DNA from: Setophaga petechia
Lineage: Eukaryota; Chordata; Aves; Passeriformes; Parulidae
Length of the DNA stretch: 64,000 nucleotides
Reading direction: 5' to 3'
Assembly (NCBI GenBank): GCA_024362935.1
Contig: JANCRA010000117.1
Coordinates: 806,001-870,000, forward strand
Of this stretch, positions 44,901 to 50,946 are shown one piece after another; position 1 is the first letter of the stretch; the number at the start of each line of letters is the position of its first letter. The notes beneath the pieces were generated by a model. That model had not been told where the DNA came from, made no database searches, and worked only from the letters and a program-made list of their open reading frames with translations. The position numbers and the translations under genes were made by a program.

Positions 44901-45227
44901 GAAGAGTTTCCATCTCTCTGGAGCATTTCACTGCATGGCTTTTGGGATGTGGTAACTAACTCCTGGGACTGGCTGTCCAGCAATGAACAGGTGGAAAAGA
45001 TGAAGACTTCCATGGAATGAGCAAAGGGATATACTGACATGGAGATCGCAGTGAAACAAGAAATTACCAACTTAAAGACAAGAACACACAGATGATAAAG
45101 TGAGGAACTTAACTGGAGCTGGAGAGAGTGACAGCAAAAGGCAAGGCCCACATTACCTCTCGTATCCGGGGGTACCAGATGTGCTCGGTGTGCAGCAGCT
45201 CTGCCGTTCCGTTTGCAACTGTTACAT
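23724..45227 (-). CDS. SLC23A2: SLC23A2 gene, coding exons for the C-terminal ~460 residues
   Basis: SLC23A2 (SVCT2) is a plasma-membrane transporter that couples two sodium ions to uptake of L-ascorbate. It belongs to the nucleobase-ascorbate transporter family with about 12-14 membrane segments. Ten exons with matching phases run from an N-glycosylation sequon loop to the stop codon. The family signature P-N-x-G-x4-T-K ([10 protein letters not shown]) and the [12 protein letters not shown] block are intact. The C-terminus (KWKKGVGKG..., ending EDSEATV) matches SLC23A2 and not SLC23A1 or SLC23A3. The first ~190 residues, including transmembrane segments 1-3, were not found before the assembly gap. 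One exon carries a 1-bp frameshift (29035-29039). Another has its donor amplified 39-fold (36897-38945). Identification is from remembered family sequence. Confidence 0.93.
24340..25520. repeat. 1.2-kb minisatellite filling the last SLC23A2 intron
   Basis: Left half: CCAGGGAATTCTGCTTTT-type units of about 18-30 bp. Right half: CCAGGGATTCCTGCCATCC-type units of 20-24 bp. It begins about 30 bp from the donor of the preceding exon and covers about 75% of the 25550-23957 intron. Confidence 0.94.
25551..25646 (-). CDS. SLC23A2: SLC23A2 exon
   Basis: Encodes [20 protein letters not shown], then [11 protein letters not shown], a late membrane helix. The acceptor is GCTGCAG|GAATT and the donor CCCAG|GTGAGC. 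Confidence 0.96.
25650..26505. other. SLC23A2 intron, mostly unique sequence
   Basis: Includes an AT-rich stretch with AATAATTATTATTTTAATAA at about 25970-26000. No additional exon or RNA gene seen. Confidence 0.5.
26508..26895. repeat. 19-20 bp minisatellite (TTTTTCCTCCACCATTTGGG)
   Basis: About 20 tandem copies. The coding strand reads CCCAAATGGTGGAGGAAAAA. Lies about 80 bp downstream of the 26978 donor. Confidence 0.95.
26978..27115 (-). CDS. SLC23A2: SLC23A2 exon
   Basis: Encodes [20 protein letters not shown], then [20 protein letters not shown] and NPLVTG, nearly invariant in SVCT2. The acceptor is GTGCAG|GGATG and the donor ACAG|GTACTG. Confidence 0.96.
27362..27660. repeat. 27-bp minisatellite in an SLC23A2 intron
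   Basis: About 11 copies of GTAGATTATTAGGAAAGGAA followed by GATGTTG. A stray single copy recurs at about 27900-27925, next to a duplicated AAGCAAGCCAGTAAACA segment, showing a larger ~240-bp duplication. Confidence 0.93.
27715..28435. repeat. TA-rich repeat (TTTATATATATTTCATG)
   Basis: Irregular 35-60 bp units of TTTATTTATATCTATAGATA and ATTTCATGTTTTATTTAATA. Non-coding. Confidence 0.85.
28498..28998. repeat. (CCCAG)n pentanucleotide array, ~500 bp
   Basis: About 100 CCCAG/CCCGG pentamers. On the coding strand it is (GGGCT)n, G-rich with GGG runs 2 nt apart. It starts within about 8 nt of the donor at 29003. Confidence 0.95.
29004..29134 (-). pseudogene. SLC23A2: SLC23A2 exon with a 1-bp frameshift in a C run
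   Basis: The exon starts [33 protein letters not shown] and should continue [11 protein letters not shown]. The minus strand has five C after GAC (plus-strand GGGGG at 29035-29039) where four are needed. As written it continues R-A-G-R and does not rejoin the next exon in phase: it is 131 bp where 130 fits. Splice sites are intact (CCGCAG|GTTG, TTCG|GTGAGG). A homopolymer sequencing or assembly error is the simplest explanation, and the rest of the gene looks functional. Listed as broken because the reference reads that way. Confidence 0.8.
29265..30370. repeat. 1.1-kb AT-only low-complexity region
   Basis: TATACTATATTATAC-type repeats with larger internal duplications of about 250 bp (29290-29440, 29545-29650, 29940-30040). 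It interrupts an otherwise unique SLC23A2 intron. Confidence 0.9.
30375..32700. other. SLC23A2 intron, unique sequence
   Basis: About 2.3 kb of non-repetitive intronic DNA between the exons at 29134 and 32707. I see no exon, RNA gene or transposon with confidence. Confidence 0.5.
32707..32812 (-). CDS. SLC23A2: SLC23A2 exon with the family signature motif
   Basis: Encodes [20 protein letters not shown], then [15 protein letters not shown]. It contains the nucleobase-ascorbate transporter signature (Q/E/P)-N-x-G-x4-T-(R/K/G) as [10 protein letters not shown]. The acceptor is TTTCCAG|GGGG and the donor AAG|GTGAAG. Confidence 0.95.
32960..33455. repeat. ~96-bp tandem repeat, 5 copies
   Basis: Unit runs from TTCTTAAACTGAGGAAATTT through ATTCAGATAAAACTTCAGAG to the TAAACTGCATTCCAGGTGA end. 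Each unit contains a CCAGGTGAGTCTTA or CCAGGTAAATC segment on the plus strand. Lies just right of exon 32707-32812. Confidence 0.9.
33736..33883 (-). CDS. SLC23A2: SLC23A2 exon ([12 protein letters not shown] motif)
   Basis: Encodes [20 protein letters not shown], then [20 protein letters not shown] and PPPIHAINR. The ESIGDY block contributes to the substrate/sodium site in nucleobase-ascorbate transporters. The acceptor is CCACAG|TCCAG and the donor AACAG|GTCAGT. An LTR fragment lies 66 bp upstream. Confidence 0.95.
33950..34336 (-). mobile_element. Solo LTR (passerine endogenous retrovirus), sense with SLC23A2
   Basis: Read on the minus strand it starts TGTCACAGACATG and ends in CCCACA, 387 bp. 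Internal blocks such as GCATCTGGGATTGGTCTCAT and CTGAAACATGGAGTC match an LTR family I recognise from passerine genomes. No retroviral genes flank it, so it is a solo LTR. The polyadenylation hexamer expected before the U5 part is altered (AATAAC) and no clear target-site duplication was found, so it is old or its edges have eroded. It ends 66 bp before an SLC23A2 exon acceptor. Family name not assigned. Confidence 0.75.
34385..34875. repeat. 17-20 bp minisatellite (ATTTTCTCCCCCTGATCCC)
   Basis: About 26 copies with the variant CCCTATTCCC. The coding strand is GGGGGAGAAAATGGGAATAG. Directly follows the LTR by about 50 bp. Confidence 0.95.
34870..34965. mobile_element. Possible CR1 LINE fragment
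   Basis: CTGGACAGGCTCCAGCCCCT followed by CCATGTCCTTGTGCTGAGG resembles the reverse complement of the CR1 segment CAGCACAAGGACATGGA...CTGGAG. Short and diverged. Confidence 0.4.
34990..36265. other. SLC23A2 intron, unique sequence
   Basis: Non-repetitive intronic DNA; no exon or RNA gene seen. Confidence 0.5.
36270..36385 (-). mobile_element. CR1 LINE fragment
   Basis: GGACTGGGAGGGACCCTCAG, then CCCCAGGCTGCTCTGAGCCC and TGTCCAGCCTGG, follow the antisense CR1 3' region (TTGGAAGGGACCTT ... GTTGCTCAAAGCCCCATCCAACCTGG). 5'-truncated. Confidence 0.65.
36375..36550. repeat. 30-33 bp repeat, ~6 copies
   Basis: ACCCAAAGGTTATGGATGGA followed by TCATCCACC or TCATCCATATC. It starts inside the CR1 fragment end (GGGATGGATCATCCACC), so the array may have been seeded by CR1 sequence. 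Confidence 0.9.
36550..36895. repeat. 60-120 bp irregular repeat, ~4-5 copies
   Basis: Unit contains GAGCCAGCAGAGCTGTGGAA, then CAGGAGCAATGGCCCTGCTG and GGTTCTGGG. Lies between the CR1-derived array and the splice-donor array. Confidence 0.88.
36897..38945 (-). repeat. Splice-donor minisatellite: 51-bp unit = 40 nt of SLC23A2 exon end + 11 nt of intron
   Basis: By hand I count 39 occurrences of the donor motif (plus-strand CACTTAC), with starts from 36897 to 38896. Only the last, at 38896-38902, is the authentic donor of exon 38903-39059. Spacings between successive motifs: 26 x 51 bp, 7 x 65 bp, 4 x 46 bp, 1 x 34 bp. The coding-strand unit is exon GTGCTGCTGGTGGCACCCTG, GTTCAAGGTGCCCTACCCCT, then intron GTAAGTGCCCA. 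Nearly all differences are a synonymous CCC/CCG change. One unit has CTG for CCC, and one (37432) carries two changes. The 51-bp unit is 17 open codons ([17 protein letters not shown]). Confidence 0.97.
38903..39059 (-). CDS. SLC23A2: SLC23A2 exon whose 3' end and donor are amplified downstream
   Basis: Encodes [20 protein letters not shown], then [20 protein letters not shown] and [12 protein letters not shown]. The acceptor is CCCCAG|ATCATC and the donor CCCCT|GTAAGTG at 38902. Its last 40 nt together with the first 11 intronic nt are repeated another 38 times in the intron to the left. The split codon T|TC gives Phe with the next exon at 33883. Confidence 0.94.
39175..40290. repeat. 1.1-kb AT-rich minisatellite (ATGTAAAATACATGCTATA)
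   Basis: Units of 40-65 bp: GATACTGCATGTAAAATACA then TGATATATACA, with CTATGGACTTGTATGGAAA in the left half and GTATTCATATGTAAAATACA in the right half. It occupies most of the intron between exons 40401 and 39059. Confidence 0.93.
40401..40521 (-). CDS. SLC23A2: SLC23A2 exon
   Basis: Encodes [20 protein letters not shown], then [20 protein letters not shown]: a membrane helix followed by a basic loop. The acceptor is CCTCAG|GACT and the donor CCCT|GTAAGTC. Its phases fit the exons on both sides. Confidence 0.95.
40525..42630. other. SLC23A2 intron, mostly unique
   Basis: A small duplication of TTTCAATGGAGCTGTTTCAG at 42365-42440; otherwise no repeats, exons or RNA genes recognised. Confidence 0.5.
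42600..43760. repeat. 1.15-kb minisatellite (GTTTCTCATGGTGTTTCTCC)
   Basis: About 70 copies of a 12-18 bp unit (CATGGTGTTTGTTTCT, CATGGTGTTTCTCCT). On the SLC23A2 coding strand it is purine-rich (GGAGAAACACCATGAGAAAC). It lies about 90 nt downstream of the donor at 43847. Confidence 0.95.
43848..44029 (-). CDS. SLC23A2: SLC23A2 exon (two membrane segments)
   Basis: Encodes [20 protein letters not shown], then [20 protein letters not shown] and [20 protein letters not shown]. The hydrophobic runs fit successive transmembrane helices. The acceptor is GTTCAG|ATCC and the donor GCT|GTGAGT. A 1.1-kb minisatellite starts about 90 bp downstream. Confidence 0.95.
44030..45156. other. SLC23A2 intron with a unique ~850-bp block
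   Basis: Positions 44230-45070 differ in texture from the surroundings: no tandem repeats and scattered CG dinucleotides. They may be an old interspersed element, but no family could be named. A poly-T run sits at 44158-44167. Confidence 0.35.
45157..45227 (-). CDS. SLC23A2: SLC23A2 exon (glycosylated loop)
   Basis: Encodes [24 protein letters not shown], with an NGT sequon that fits the extracellular loop glycosylated in SVCT2. The acceptor is TTGGAAG|AT, giving a split Asp codon, and the donor GAG|GTAATG. This is the most 5' SLC23A2 exon I can find in the window. Confidence 0.92.
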
Positions 45228-45762
45228 CTTCCAAAGACACAAAAACAGGGGTTTCTCTTACTGCCCAGCCACTCTGCTCCACTCCACACAAAACAAATCC
45301 CTCCCCAGGCTGTGGCTGACCAAGGAGCCCCAATTCACACAGACAGTGAGTTCTGCTCAAATGGAGGCCAACAGCCAACCCCTCACTTCTCCCTCTGCTC
45401 CAAAACTCCCAGCAACCAGGGCTCCAACAGGAAAATGCCCTGATTTCCACACAGGAGGCTCAGCCAGGAGTTCTCTCCCCTCTCCAGTGGGAATGACTCA
45501 GCTGCACCCCAGGAATCCCAAACTCCAGTGCCTGCTGCTCCCCAGTGCAGTCACTCACTGAAGGAGCTGAGCCCTGGGACAGCCCCACCTGGCAGCTCTG
45601 GGAGGGCAAAGGGCTCAGGAGGAAGAGGAGCAAAGCTCTTTGTGACAACCTGCAGTCCTGGGAAAATGGCTTTGCCACCCAGGCTTATCAGAGAGTTTAT
45701 TTCAACAAGCTGGGCGTTAATCACATTTTGAATGTGAGTTAACAGAGATGTATAAACACCCA

Positions 45763-45966
45763 AATAACAGAAATTAAATTATGGGTCCAAAGGAGCCCTG
45801 GGAAGAGCTCCAGTCAGGAGTGAGCAGCCTGTGCTGCTGCTTCCCACTGCCCACAAGGCTAAAAAACACCCAAATAACAGAAATTAAATTATGGAGTCCA
45901 AAGGAGCCCTGGGAAGAGCTCCAGTCAGGAGTGAGCAGCCTGTGCTGCTGCTTCCCACTGCCCACA
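45763..45966. repeat. Tandem duplication, ~103 bp x2
   Basis: Two near-identical copies running from CAAATAACAGAAATTAAATT, through GCCCTGGGAAGAGCTCCAGT, to TGCTTCCCACTGCCCACA. Recent, with 1-2 differences. Confidence 0.95.
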
Positions 45967-46880
45967 GCCTTGGTACTGAATAACCACTGAACACAAAACT
46001 GCCAGAGTCATTTCCAGTCCAAGCTGAAGCAGAAGCTCCCATCCCAACCAGAATCTCTTCCCTCTGAAGCTCAAACCTCCCAGGACGACGACAGCAGCAG
46101 AGAAAAGAATGAAAAAGAACATCCCAATCCTGTCAAAACCTGTCAGGTATGACTCCAACAGGGGAAAACCCTGGTCTGGAGGTGATGCTGTACATTGCTC
46201 AAACTGCCTCCCACTCACCACTTCAAAGGGCTCACTTGGACTCGCTGCCTCCCAACACTGGGAACATTCCGGGAAGGAACATTTGCAGAATGCAAATGGA
46301 GCACAGGAATTACTTCATGCCACAGTTACAGCTCCTTTGTCCATGTTTTTGTATTTAAAAAATTCCCAGAAACAGAACTCCACAAGGACAATTTCAGGAA
46401 TCCTCTGTGGCAGATATTTTAACTCTGTAAAAAGAGAGGCTCTCCATATTCCCTGCTCTTTAGTCCCAGTTTTTATATCAGAAGCTGTGGCAGCTGCACT
46501 CCAGGTGAGCTGGGCCATTTGTCACTTAAACCTGAACAAGGATAAACAACAATTACCTGTGTTATTGCACTTCCACTTCTCCAGAGAGAGAATTGCTCTG
46601 GCAGGTGCTAAGAATGCAAAAGCACTGGCTTGGAACAGGGGTAACCTGGTGGGGAGAGGAGAGATGGTGACATTCTGTGGGGTGGGCACTCCAACCACCC
46701 TTTGCTATTAAACTGGGAAATAAATTGATTTCTCACCAAAAACAACCCAGTCAGAGAAACACAAAGACTTCACAAGGCAAAGAGCCAACAGCCCCTGCCT
46801 GGAGTTATGAACCAGGTGACTCCAGGGGCCAGGCAGTGTGTGCCAGCAGGGACACAGGGGGACACTAAGCTGGGGGAGCA
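45967..46880. other. Unique DNA upstream of the SLC23A2 45227 exon
   Basis: No match to the missing SLC23A2 upstream exons (expected [13 protein letters not shown] and the first three membrane helices) on the minus strand. No RNA genes seen. Confidence 0.5.
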
Positions 46881-46884
46881 GAGT

Positions 46885-47645
46885 GCTGAAGATGCAGTTT
46901 TTACCCTCACAGCTCTCTGGAGCTGCAGTTTTTACCATTCCAGCTCTTTGGAGGTGCAGTTTGTACCCTCCCAACTCCCTGGAGCTGCAGTTTTCACCCT
47001 CCCAGCCCTCTGGAGGTGCAGTTTTTACCCTCCCAACTCCCTAGAGGTGCAGTTTTTACCCTCCCATCTCTCTCAAGATGCAGTTTTCACCATCCCAGCC
47101 CTCTGGAGGTGCAGTTTTTACCCTCCCAGCCCTCTGGAGCTGCAGCTTTTACCCTCCCACCTCTCTCAAGTTGCAGTTTTTACCCTCCCAGCCCTCTGGA
47201 GCTGCAGCTTTTACCCTCCCACCTCTCTCAAGTTGCAGTTTTTACCCTCCCAGCCCTCTGGAGGTGCAGTTTTTACCCTCTCAGCTCTCTCAAGTTGCAG
47301 TTTTTACCCTCCCAGCCCTCTGGAGGTGCAGTTTTTACCCTCTCAGCTCTCTCAAGTTGCAGTTTTTACCCTCCCAGCCCTCTGGAGGTGCAGTTTTTAC
47401 CCTCCCACCTCTCTCAAGGTGCAGTTTTCACCATCCCATCTCTCTCAAGGTGCAGTTTTCACCATCCCAGCCCTCTGGAGCTGCAGTTTTTACCCTCCCA
47501 TCTCTCTCAAGGTGCAGTTTTTACCCTCCCAGCTCTCTCAAGGTGCAGTTTTCACCATCCCAGCTCTCTCAAGGTGCAGTTTTTACCATCCCAGCATTTT
47601 GGAGGTGCAGTTTTTACCCTCCCAGCCCTCTGGAGCTGCAGGCTC
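46885..47645. repeat. 30-36 bp minisatellite (GGAGGTGCAGTTTTTACCCT)
   Basis: About 23 units combining CTCTGGAGCTGCAGTTTTTA and CCCTCCCAGCC, alternating with CTCTCAAGTTGCAGTTTTTA variants. Higher-order alternation is visible (47100-47250). Confidence 0.94.
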
Positions 47646-47649
47646 CATC

Positions 47650-48465
47650 CCTCCCCTCTGCATGCCCCTGAGCACACTCATTTTGGAGTGCATGTGTCAA
47701 TAACAGCTGGGCTGATGGGAGCAGATTAGATGTTCCCAGTGCTCACCACCAGTAAATACAAACACCACAAGAATTTTCAAGATGACATTCTCAGCATTGA
47801 TGTTTATACTTCCCAAAAGATTTGAGAGGCCTGAAGAGGATCTACCTGCACCAAGTATGAATTTACTGACCTCACTGTACCTTGTGTAACAAATATCCCA
47901 AGGTCACTGAACTGCAGATGAACTCTGAACTATTCCACAAATATTGACATTAATGCATTGCCAGGAGATCCCTTGAACAGGAAATCCCAAGGTGTGACAC
48001 AGGGAATGAGGGCAGGAAAAAGAACTGCTCAGGCTCAGGTGAAGATCAGAAAATGCTCACAGGAGGAGAAATGTGGGGGGAAATGGTGAACAGAGAGCAC
48101 AGGAAAGATCAAACTTGGTATTAATGGGAGCTGTGAGGTTCACAGGAGCAGTCTGGGCAACTGCAAAGCCACCAAATGTTGGAAACTGCATCAGAAACTC
48201 CAACTTCATGGACTCCATGAGGCATCCAAGCAGGGCTGGCTGGACAGAACTCACCCTGGGAGCTCCCATGCAGAAACCCCAGCTCCAGGAAGTCAGGGCT
48301 GGTGGCTCAGGATGATTCAGCCCTGGTGCCCATGGCAGGGCTGCAATACCTGGAACAAGCTGCTACTGCTCCATCCCACCCACACAGCCCCCTCAGAGGT
48401 CTGGTAAACACACACTGCAAACACATTCTCCAGGGCTGAGCTCACTGCTGCCAGCCTGGCTTGCT
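47650..48465. other. Unique DNA before the gap
   Basis: No exon of SLC23A2 or other gene recognised. Confidence 0.5.
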
Positions 48466-48469
48466 GTGC

Positions 48470-48703
48470 ATCCCATCAAACACCAGCACAGGGAGGGAAA
48501 AGCACACCTCAGCTGCACTGCTATGTGACACAGGTAACCCCCAAAATACACCAGCACAGGGAGGGAAAAGCACACCTCAGCTGCACTGCTGTGTGACACA
48601 GGTAACCCCCAAAATACACCAGCACAGGGAGGGAAAAGCACACCTCAGCACCTGGTCCTGCTCCACTGTTATGTGACACAGGTAACTCCCAAAATACTGG
48701 GGA
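48470..48703. repeat. 63-66 bp repeat, 3+ copies, truncated by the gap
   Basis: Unit contains CACCAGCACAGGGAGGGAAA, then AGCACACCTCAGCTGCACTG and TGTGACACAGGTAACCCCC. The array runs into the Ns, so the gap probably arose because this array could not be assembled. Confidence 0.92.
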
Positions 48704-48803
48704 NNNNNNNNNNNNNNNNNNNNNNNNNNNNNNNNNNNNNNNNNNNNNNNNNNNNNNNNNNNNNNNNNNNNNNNNNNNNNNNNNNNNNNNNNNNNNNNNN
48801 NNN
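48704..48803. other. Assembly gap (100 N)
   Basis: Exactly 100 N, the conventional placeholder for a gap of unknown size. The missing 5' part of SLC23A2 should map here if the scaffold join is correct. Confidence 0.99.
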
Positions 48804-48889
48804 AGCCCTGGTGGCAGCTCTGTGCCCAGTGCAGCCCCTGCTCTCCAGCCCTGGCTGTTCTTTCTCTGTGCTTTGTTTTTGGTTCCAGT

Positions 48890-49015
48890 TTAGCTGCACA
48901 CGTAGAGTTGCCTTCCTTTGACCGAATGTTCGAATGTGAAATATTGTATATTTTAAAGTATTTACCCTATTTATATACTGTATGTTACTGTTAAATAAAT
49001 ATAAATTCCATTACC
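48890..49015 (+). terminator. Orphan 3'-end-like sequence with AATAAA
   Basis: AT-rich sequence ending TACTGTTAAATAAATATAAA, with AATAAA at 48994-48999 on the plus strand, looks like the end of a 3'UTR. No plus-strand coding exon is visible before it; one would fall in the gap. It could also be a chance signal. Confidence 0.3.
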
Positions 49016-49099
49016 TGGGGGCAGTTTCATTCAGCGCCGTGGGTGCTCCACGATTTCCAAACTCACATTCCCCATTCCCTTCCTGAGGGATTCCCTGGA

Positions 49100-49400
49100 G
49101 AAAAATATTCAGCAATATTCAATAGTCAGCAATGTTCAATATTCAGCAATGTTCAATAGTCAGCAATATTCAATATTCAGCAGTATTCAATGTTCAATAT
49201 TCAGCAATATTCAATAGCCAGCAATATATTCTGTATTCAGTAATGTTCAATATTCAGCAATGTTCAATATTCAGCAGTATTCAATGTTCAATATTCAGCA
49301 ATATTCAATAGTCAGCAGTATTCAATATTCAGCAGTATTCAATGTTCAATATTCAGCAATGTTCAATATTCAGCAGTATTCAATGTTCAATATTCTGGAA
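49100..49400. repeat. 17-bp repeat (CAATATTCAGCAATGTT)
   Basis: About 17 copies with insertions (CAATAGTCAG). Non-coding. Confidence 0.93.
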
Positions 49401-49724
49401 AAATGCAGATTCCCCTGCTTTTCCCCCCCATTCCTGTGCCAGTTTAATCTGATTTTTAAACCTGGAAAAATGCAGATTTCCAGAGGGAATCCTGCTGTTC
49501 TCCTTGCCCGAGCTGGGGGTCCCAGGGCAGGTTTGGGATGCCTGGGCTGAGCTCTGAGCTCTGCTGGGCCCGGCCTAGGCTGAGCCCAGCTCTGGGTTTA
49601 GGCAGAGTTTCCGTTCAGGCCTCGTGACATCCTGCCCGTGACACAGCTGAGGAAGGGCTGCTCCAGAGCCTGGCTGGGGAAAAAGGGAGCAAAATGTGCA
49701 GCTCCTTCAGCTGTCCGCAGAGTT

Positions 49725-50105
49725 CTAATCAAAATTTAAAAATTAAAATTTTTAATTTAATTTAAAAAATTAAATTTAAAATAAAAATAAAAATTGAAAT
49801 TTAAAGATGAAAACGAAAATTCAAATTAAAAAATAGCAAGTAAAATTCAATTTAAAATGAAAACAAAAAATGAAAATTAAAATTTAAAAATGGAAATGAA
49901 AATTCGAATTAAAAAAAAGGTGAAATTAAATTTAAAATTAAAATTAAATTTAAAATTAAAATAAAATTAAAATTAAAATAAAATTAAAATAAAAACATTA
50001 AAATTAAACACTTTAAAAATATTAAAATGAAAAATGAAATTGAAAATTAAAATTATAATATTGAAATTGAAACATTAAAATTAAACACTTTTAAAAAATA
50101 TTCAA
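49725..50105. repeat. A-rich repeat (AAATTAAAATTTAAA)
   Basis: Low-complexity A/T tract of 380 bp upstream of ARHGAP25. Confidence 0.9.
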
Positions 50106-50219
50106 ATGAGAAAGGAGTTGTTCCTGGGAGGATGAGGAGCCCTGGCAGAGGTGCCCAGAGCAGCTGTGGCTGCCCTGCAGCCCTGGCAGTGCCCAAGGCC
50201 AGGCTGGATCCCCCGGGGC

Positions 50220-50312
50220 AGTGGCAGGTGTCCCTGGCAGGTGTCCCCCCATGGCAGGGGTGGCCCTGGGTGGGCTTTGGGCTCCCTCCCAGCCCACTGC
50301 ACATCTCCACCC
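50220..50312 (+). mobile_element. CR1 LINE 3'-tail fragment
   Basis: CCATGGCAGGGGTGGCCCTG, then GGTGGGCTTTGGGCTCCCTC and CCAGCCCA, closely resemble the fragments at 1935 and 53900 and the CR1 3' end. Confidence 0.6.
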
Positions 50313-50329
50313 GCCCTTGGCGCTCACCC

Positions 50330-50885
50330 CTCCGGTTTCCTCGTCCTTTCCTCCCCGTTCATCCCCATCTGGCTGCCAAGGAAAAGCCAAACCCGAGCCC
50401 CCGGTGCCACCGGGGATGCCCAGGACGGGCCCGGGCGCCACCCTGGGCTCAGCCCGAGCTCTGCCGTCCCCAGGCCTTCCCCGGGCCGGGCTGTTCCTGC
50501 CCGGGGCAGCTCTCAGAGCTGCGGGAGCCCAGGCGGAGCTGCAGCACTTCCTCAAATGCCCCGAGCGGCGCCCGGGGAGCGGCCCCGCGCTGGGCTGGCG
50601 GCCCCGGGCTGGGCAGGGGACAGGGGGCACCGGGGCTGGCAGCAGCGGGGAGCGCGGCCGGGCAGCCCAGGCCGGGCAGGAAAGCAGGGCAGGAAAGGAC
50701 TTTTATGGGGTTTGGCTGCTCTCGGAGGCAGGAAGCTCGCTGGCAAACCCAGCCTCGCCGAGCCGCTGCTCTTGGTGGGGGGACCCCCACGGGACCGTCA
50801 GGGCTTGGCTCCAGCCCCCTCCTAAACAAGCTCACCTTGAGGAACGAGAGAAGAAAGAAAAAGAACAGGGACATCCTGATCCAGC
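50330..50885 (+). promoter_or_regulatory. Probable ARHGAP25 promoter / 5'UTR
   Basis: GC- and CpG-rich DNA (about 50400-50680) followed by a purine-rich GAGAGAAGAAAGAAAAAGAA stretch just before the start codon. Purine-rich ETS/PU.1-like tracts are usual near TSSs of leukocyte genes, but no TATA box or TSS can be fixed by eye. Confidence 0.4.
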
Positions 50886-50946
50886 ATGTCCCTCAAGCTG
50901 CCACGGAACTGGGATTTCAACCTGAAGATGGACGCTGCAAAAATAG
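50886..50946 (+). CDS. ARHGAP25: ARHGAP25 exon 1 (start codon)
   Basis: ATG at 50886 encodes [20 protein letters not shown] plus one base. This matches the long mammalian ARHGAP25 isoform nearly exactly. The donor is ATAG|GTACGG. A GGTGAG-rich array starts within 5 nt of the donor. Confidence 0.93.

Noticed and set aside
23724..45227. Assignment to SLC23A1 or SLC23A3
   Set aside because: The cytosolic tail (KWKKGVGKG, ending EDSEATV) and the loop around [13 protein letters not shown] match SLC23A2. SLC23A1 ends differently.
45925..46221. Hydrophobic minus-strand stretch (GMFFFILFSAAVVVLGG) as a missing SLC23A2 exon
   Set aside because: Does not match the expected upstream SLC23A2 sequence, shows no proper acceptor/donor phase, and is likely a chance reading.
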